A DNA stretch of 64,000 nt from UBA1447 sp964612185 (lineage in GTDB: Bacteria > Bacillota > Clostridia > Oscillospirales > Acutalibacteraceae): the NCBI GenBank assembly GCA_964612185.1, contig CAZTCR010000001.1, positions 121,993 to 185,992 on the forward strand, read 5' to 3'. Within the stretch, counting starts at the first letter, position 1. Each line of letters starts with the position of its first letter. The translations under genes and the position numbers were made by a program. Below, piece by piece: positions 62,593 through 64,000 of the stretch. The notes beneath the pieces are model-generated. The model searched no databases and was not told the origin of the DNA. It worked only from the letters and a program-made list of their open reading frames with translations.

Positions 62593-63723
62593 TTATTTCT
62601 TTAAGAACCTTTTTTGTCCTTCGGCAATGCCTTCCAGCAGCATATCCAGGTGTTCCCTGGTTGTAAACCTTGAAAAGCTGATCCGCAGCGGGCTGCGCAG
62701 CCTCTCCTCGTCCAGCCCCATGGCGGTGAGCACTCTGCTCTTTTGCCCTTTGGCGCAGGCGGAACCGCTGGAAACATAAACACCGCGTTCGGATAAAAAG
62801 TTGAGCATATGGTCGGACAAAATGCCTAAAACAGAGATGTTCACGATGAAAGGCAACGCTTCGGGCGGGGAGTTAACGGTTATATTGCTGAGTTTGCCAA
62901 GCTGTTTGACGAAATAATCCCTCAGCATACACGCGCTTTCAAGCTCCGTGGCAATGTCCGGCAGCGCTTTGACCGCCGCGCCGAATCCGGCGATTGCGGG
63001 CACCGGCTGGGTGCCGGGGCGCAGTTTGCCTTCCTGCCCCCCGCCGCAGAACATTGGAACAAGGCGGACACTTTTTTTCATATAAATGGCGCCGACGCCC
63101 TTTGGACCGTGCAGTTTATGCGAACTTAATGTCAGCAGGTCAACCCCCATAGCCGCCGGTTTGACAACCATTTTACCGAAAGCCTGTACCGCGTCGCAAT
63201 GAATCAGGGCGGGCGCGCCAACCGCTGCAACCGCTGTTTTCGCGGCTTCAACGGGCTGAACGGTTCCGACTTCGTTGTTCACTGCCATTATGCTCACAAG
63301 AATGGTTTCGGCATTTACTGCGCTACGGAGTTCGTCTTCGGATATTCTGCCGGTGCCGTCGACCTTCAGGCGGATAACCTCAAAACCCTCTTTTTCAAGT
63401 TGCTTGACGGGTTCATAAACACTCGTATGCTCAATGCTTGTTGTAACAATTCGCCTGCCCTGCCTTTTGAGCGCGTGCGCCGCGCCGAAGAGGATGATGT
63501 TGTTGCTTTCGGTGCCCCCGGAGGTGAAGTAAACTTCTTCCTCCCGGCAGGCGAGCTTTTTTGCGATTTCGCTCCGGGCTAGTTCCAACAACTTTTCCGC
63601 TTGCTGCCCCTTGGCATGCAGGGAGGATGGATTGCCCCAGTAATGATTCAATGCTTTTGTTATCGCCGCCACGGCTTCCTCACAAAGCGGAGTGGTTGCG
63701 CAGTTATCCAAATAGGCTTCCAA
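62593..63723 (-). CDS. Cysteine desulfurase (NifS/IscS family, likely partner of ThiI)
   Basis: A 376-residue PLP enzyme from TTG 63723, eight bases after GGAG; a much longer frame to 63936 adds a non-conserved N-terminus. It has the substrate-loop YLDNCATTP (4-12), GGTESNN (69-75), EHTSV (His 99), the PLP Lys 203 in SSHK and the catalytic Cys 323 in SGSACAKG. It moves sulfur from cysteine to a persulfide carrier. Because it directly precedes thiI, it probably corresponds to the NifZ-type desulfurase for 4-thiouridine, not the main Fe-S IscS; the assignment is from context. It is the first gene behind the promoter at 63766-63795. Confidence 0.93.
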   Translation of the reverse strand: MEAYLDNCATTPLCEEAVAAITKALNHYWGNPSSLHAKGQQAEKLLELARSEIAKKLACREEEVYFTSGGTESNNIILFGAAHALKRQGRRIVTTSIEHTSVYEPVKQLEKEGFEVIRLKVDGTGRISEDELRSAVNAETILVSIMAVNNEVGTVQPVEAAKTAVAAVGAPALIHCDAVQAFGKMVVKPAAMGVDLLTLSSHKLHGPKGVGAIYMKKSVRLVPMFCGGGQEGKLRPGTQPVPAIAGFGAAVKALPDIATELESACMLRDYFVKQLGKLSNITVNSPPEALPFIVNISVLGILSDHMLNFLSERGVYVSSGSACAKGQKSRVLTAMGLDEERLRSPLRISFSRFTTREHLDMLLEGIAEGQKRFLKK

Positions 63724-63765
63724 TGATTCATCTCCAAACAACACTATACCATTATACTTCATTAT

Positions 63766-63795
63766 ATTATACACTATTACAAAGACAGATTGCAA
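63766..63795 (-). promoter_or_regulatory. Promoter of the cysteine desulfurase-thiI-cinA-sortase-SpoIID operon
   Basis: TTGCAA (63790-63795), an 18-base spacer and a perfect TATAAT (63766-63771) on the minus strand, 42 bases before the TTG start at 63723. All six genes behind it are spaced by 33 bases or less. Confidence 0.65.
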
Positions 63796-63945
63796 ACAAA
63801 AATTCCCCTGCCTGCATCCGGACTTCATCCGGCTAAAAAATTTGCTGCTGATACAGTTAACGCGGGTATTTGCCCGGCAGAATGCGAAACACCCGGACGA
63901 GTTGAAGAAAAGAACGGATAAAAGCAGCAAAACCAAAAATAATTG

Positions 63946-63974
63946 TTGACAACGGGCAAGTGTTTTGGTATGCT
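63946..63974 (+). promoter_or_regulatory. Strong promoter pointing off the right edge
   Basis: A perfect TTGACA (63946-63951), a 17-base spacer and TATGCT (63969-63974). The transcript would start near 63981, and the remaining bases (GCGCCTCAGACGAGGGTAGT at the end) show the start of a possible structured leader or RNA gene. The window ends too soon to identify it. Confidence 0.65.
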
Positions 63975-64000
63975 ACTTAAGCGCCTCAGACGAGGGTAGT

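Overview
The window looks like a Gram-positive, low-to-mid GC anaerobe of the Clostridia (Oscillospiraceae-like). Evidence: AGGAGG-type ribosome binding sites with frequent TTG and GTG starts, two class B sortases, a SpoIID-type protein, a cysteine desulfurase/ThiI pair without a rhodanese domain, and clostridial-looking -35/-10 promoters. The species cannot be named from this sequence.

Positions 1-50003 are dominated by an unusually dense array of cobalamin-binding radical SAM genes. There are 13 copies of a ~640-residue family, all on the minus strand. There are 8 genes of a shorter ~490-residue type, one cut by the left edge and one (47059-48489) an outlier. The array has repeated units. 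Minus-strand block A (15400 down to 1) holds seven long genes, one GT2-like gene and the edge-cut short gene. It diverges from plus-strand block B (15555-21770): three short genes and a polytopic membrane protein. Minus-strand block C (34477 down to 21938) holds a GT2-like gene followed by six long genes. It diverges from another short gene at 34724. A paralog of the block B membrane protein follows at 36245-37474 (minus).

Plus-strand block F (37779-50003) encodes three paralogous polytopic proteins of GT-C appearance (DUF6056-like), a sugar nucleotidyltransferase, a third GT2-like protein, a polyprenyl-phosphate glycosyltransferase and three more short radical SAM genes. Together this suggests a pathway that activates a sugar, loads it on a lipid carrier, moves it outside the cell and modifies some intermediate many times by radical (perhaps C-methylation) chemistry. 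The substrate is not visible. Every complete radical SAM gene keeps its CX3CX2C cluster motif and none looks broken, so the copies are probably all functional and diversified.

At about 50100 the base composition becomes visibly more GC-rich. Positions 50239-55093 form a five-gene operon of two Gfo/Idh/MocA oxidoreductases and three TIM-barrel sugar isomerase/epimerase-like proteins, recalling 3-keto-sugar pathways. Past a shared terminator at 55115-55148, a six-gene minus-strand operon (63723 down to 55170) encodes cysteine desulfurase, ThiI, CinA, two class B sortases and a membrane-anchored SpoIID-domain protein. The cytoplasmic half of that last protein looks like a decayed CinA. A strong promoter at 63946-63974 points off the right edge.
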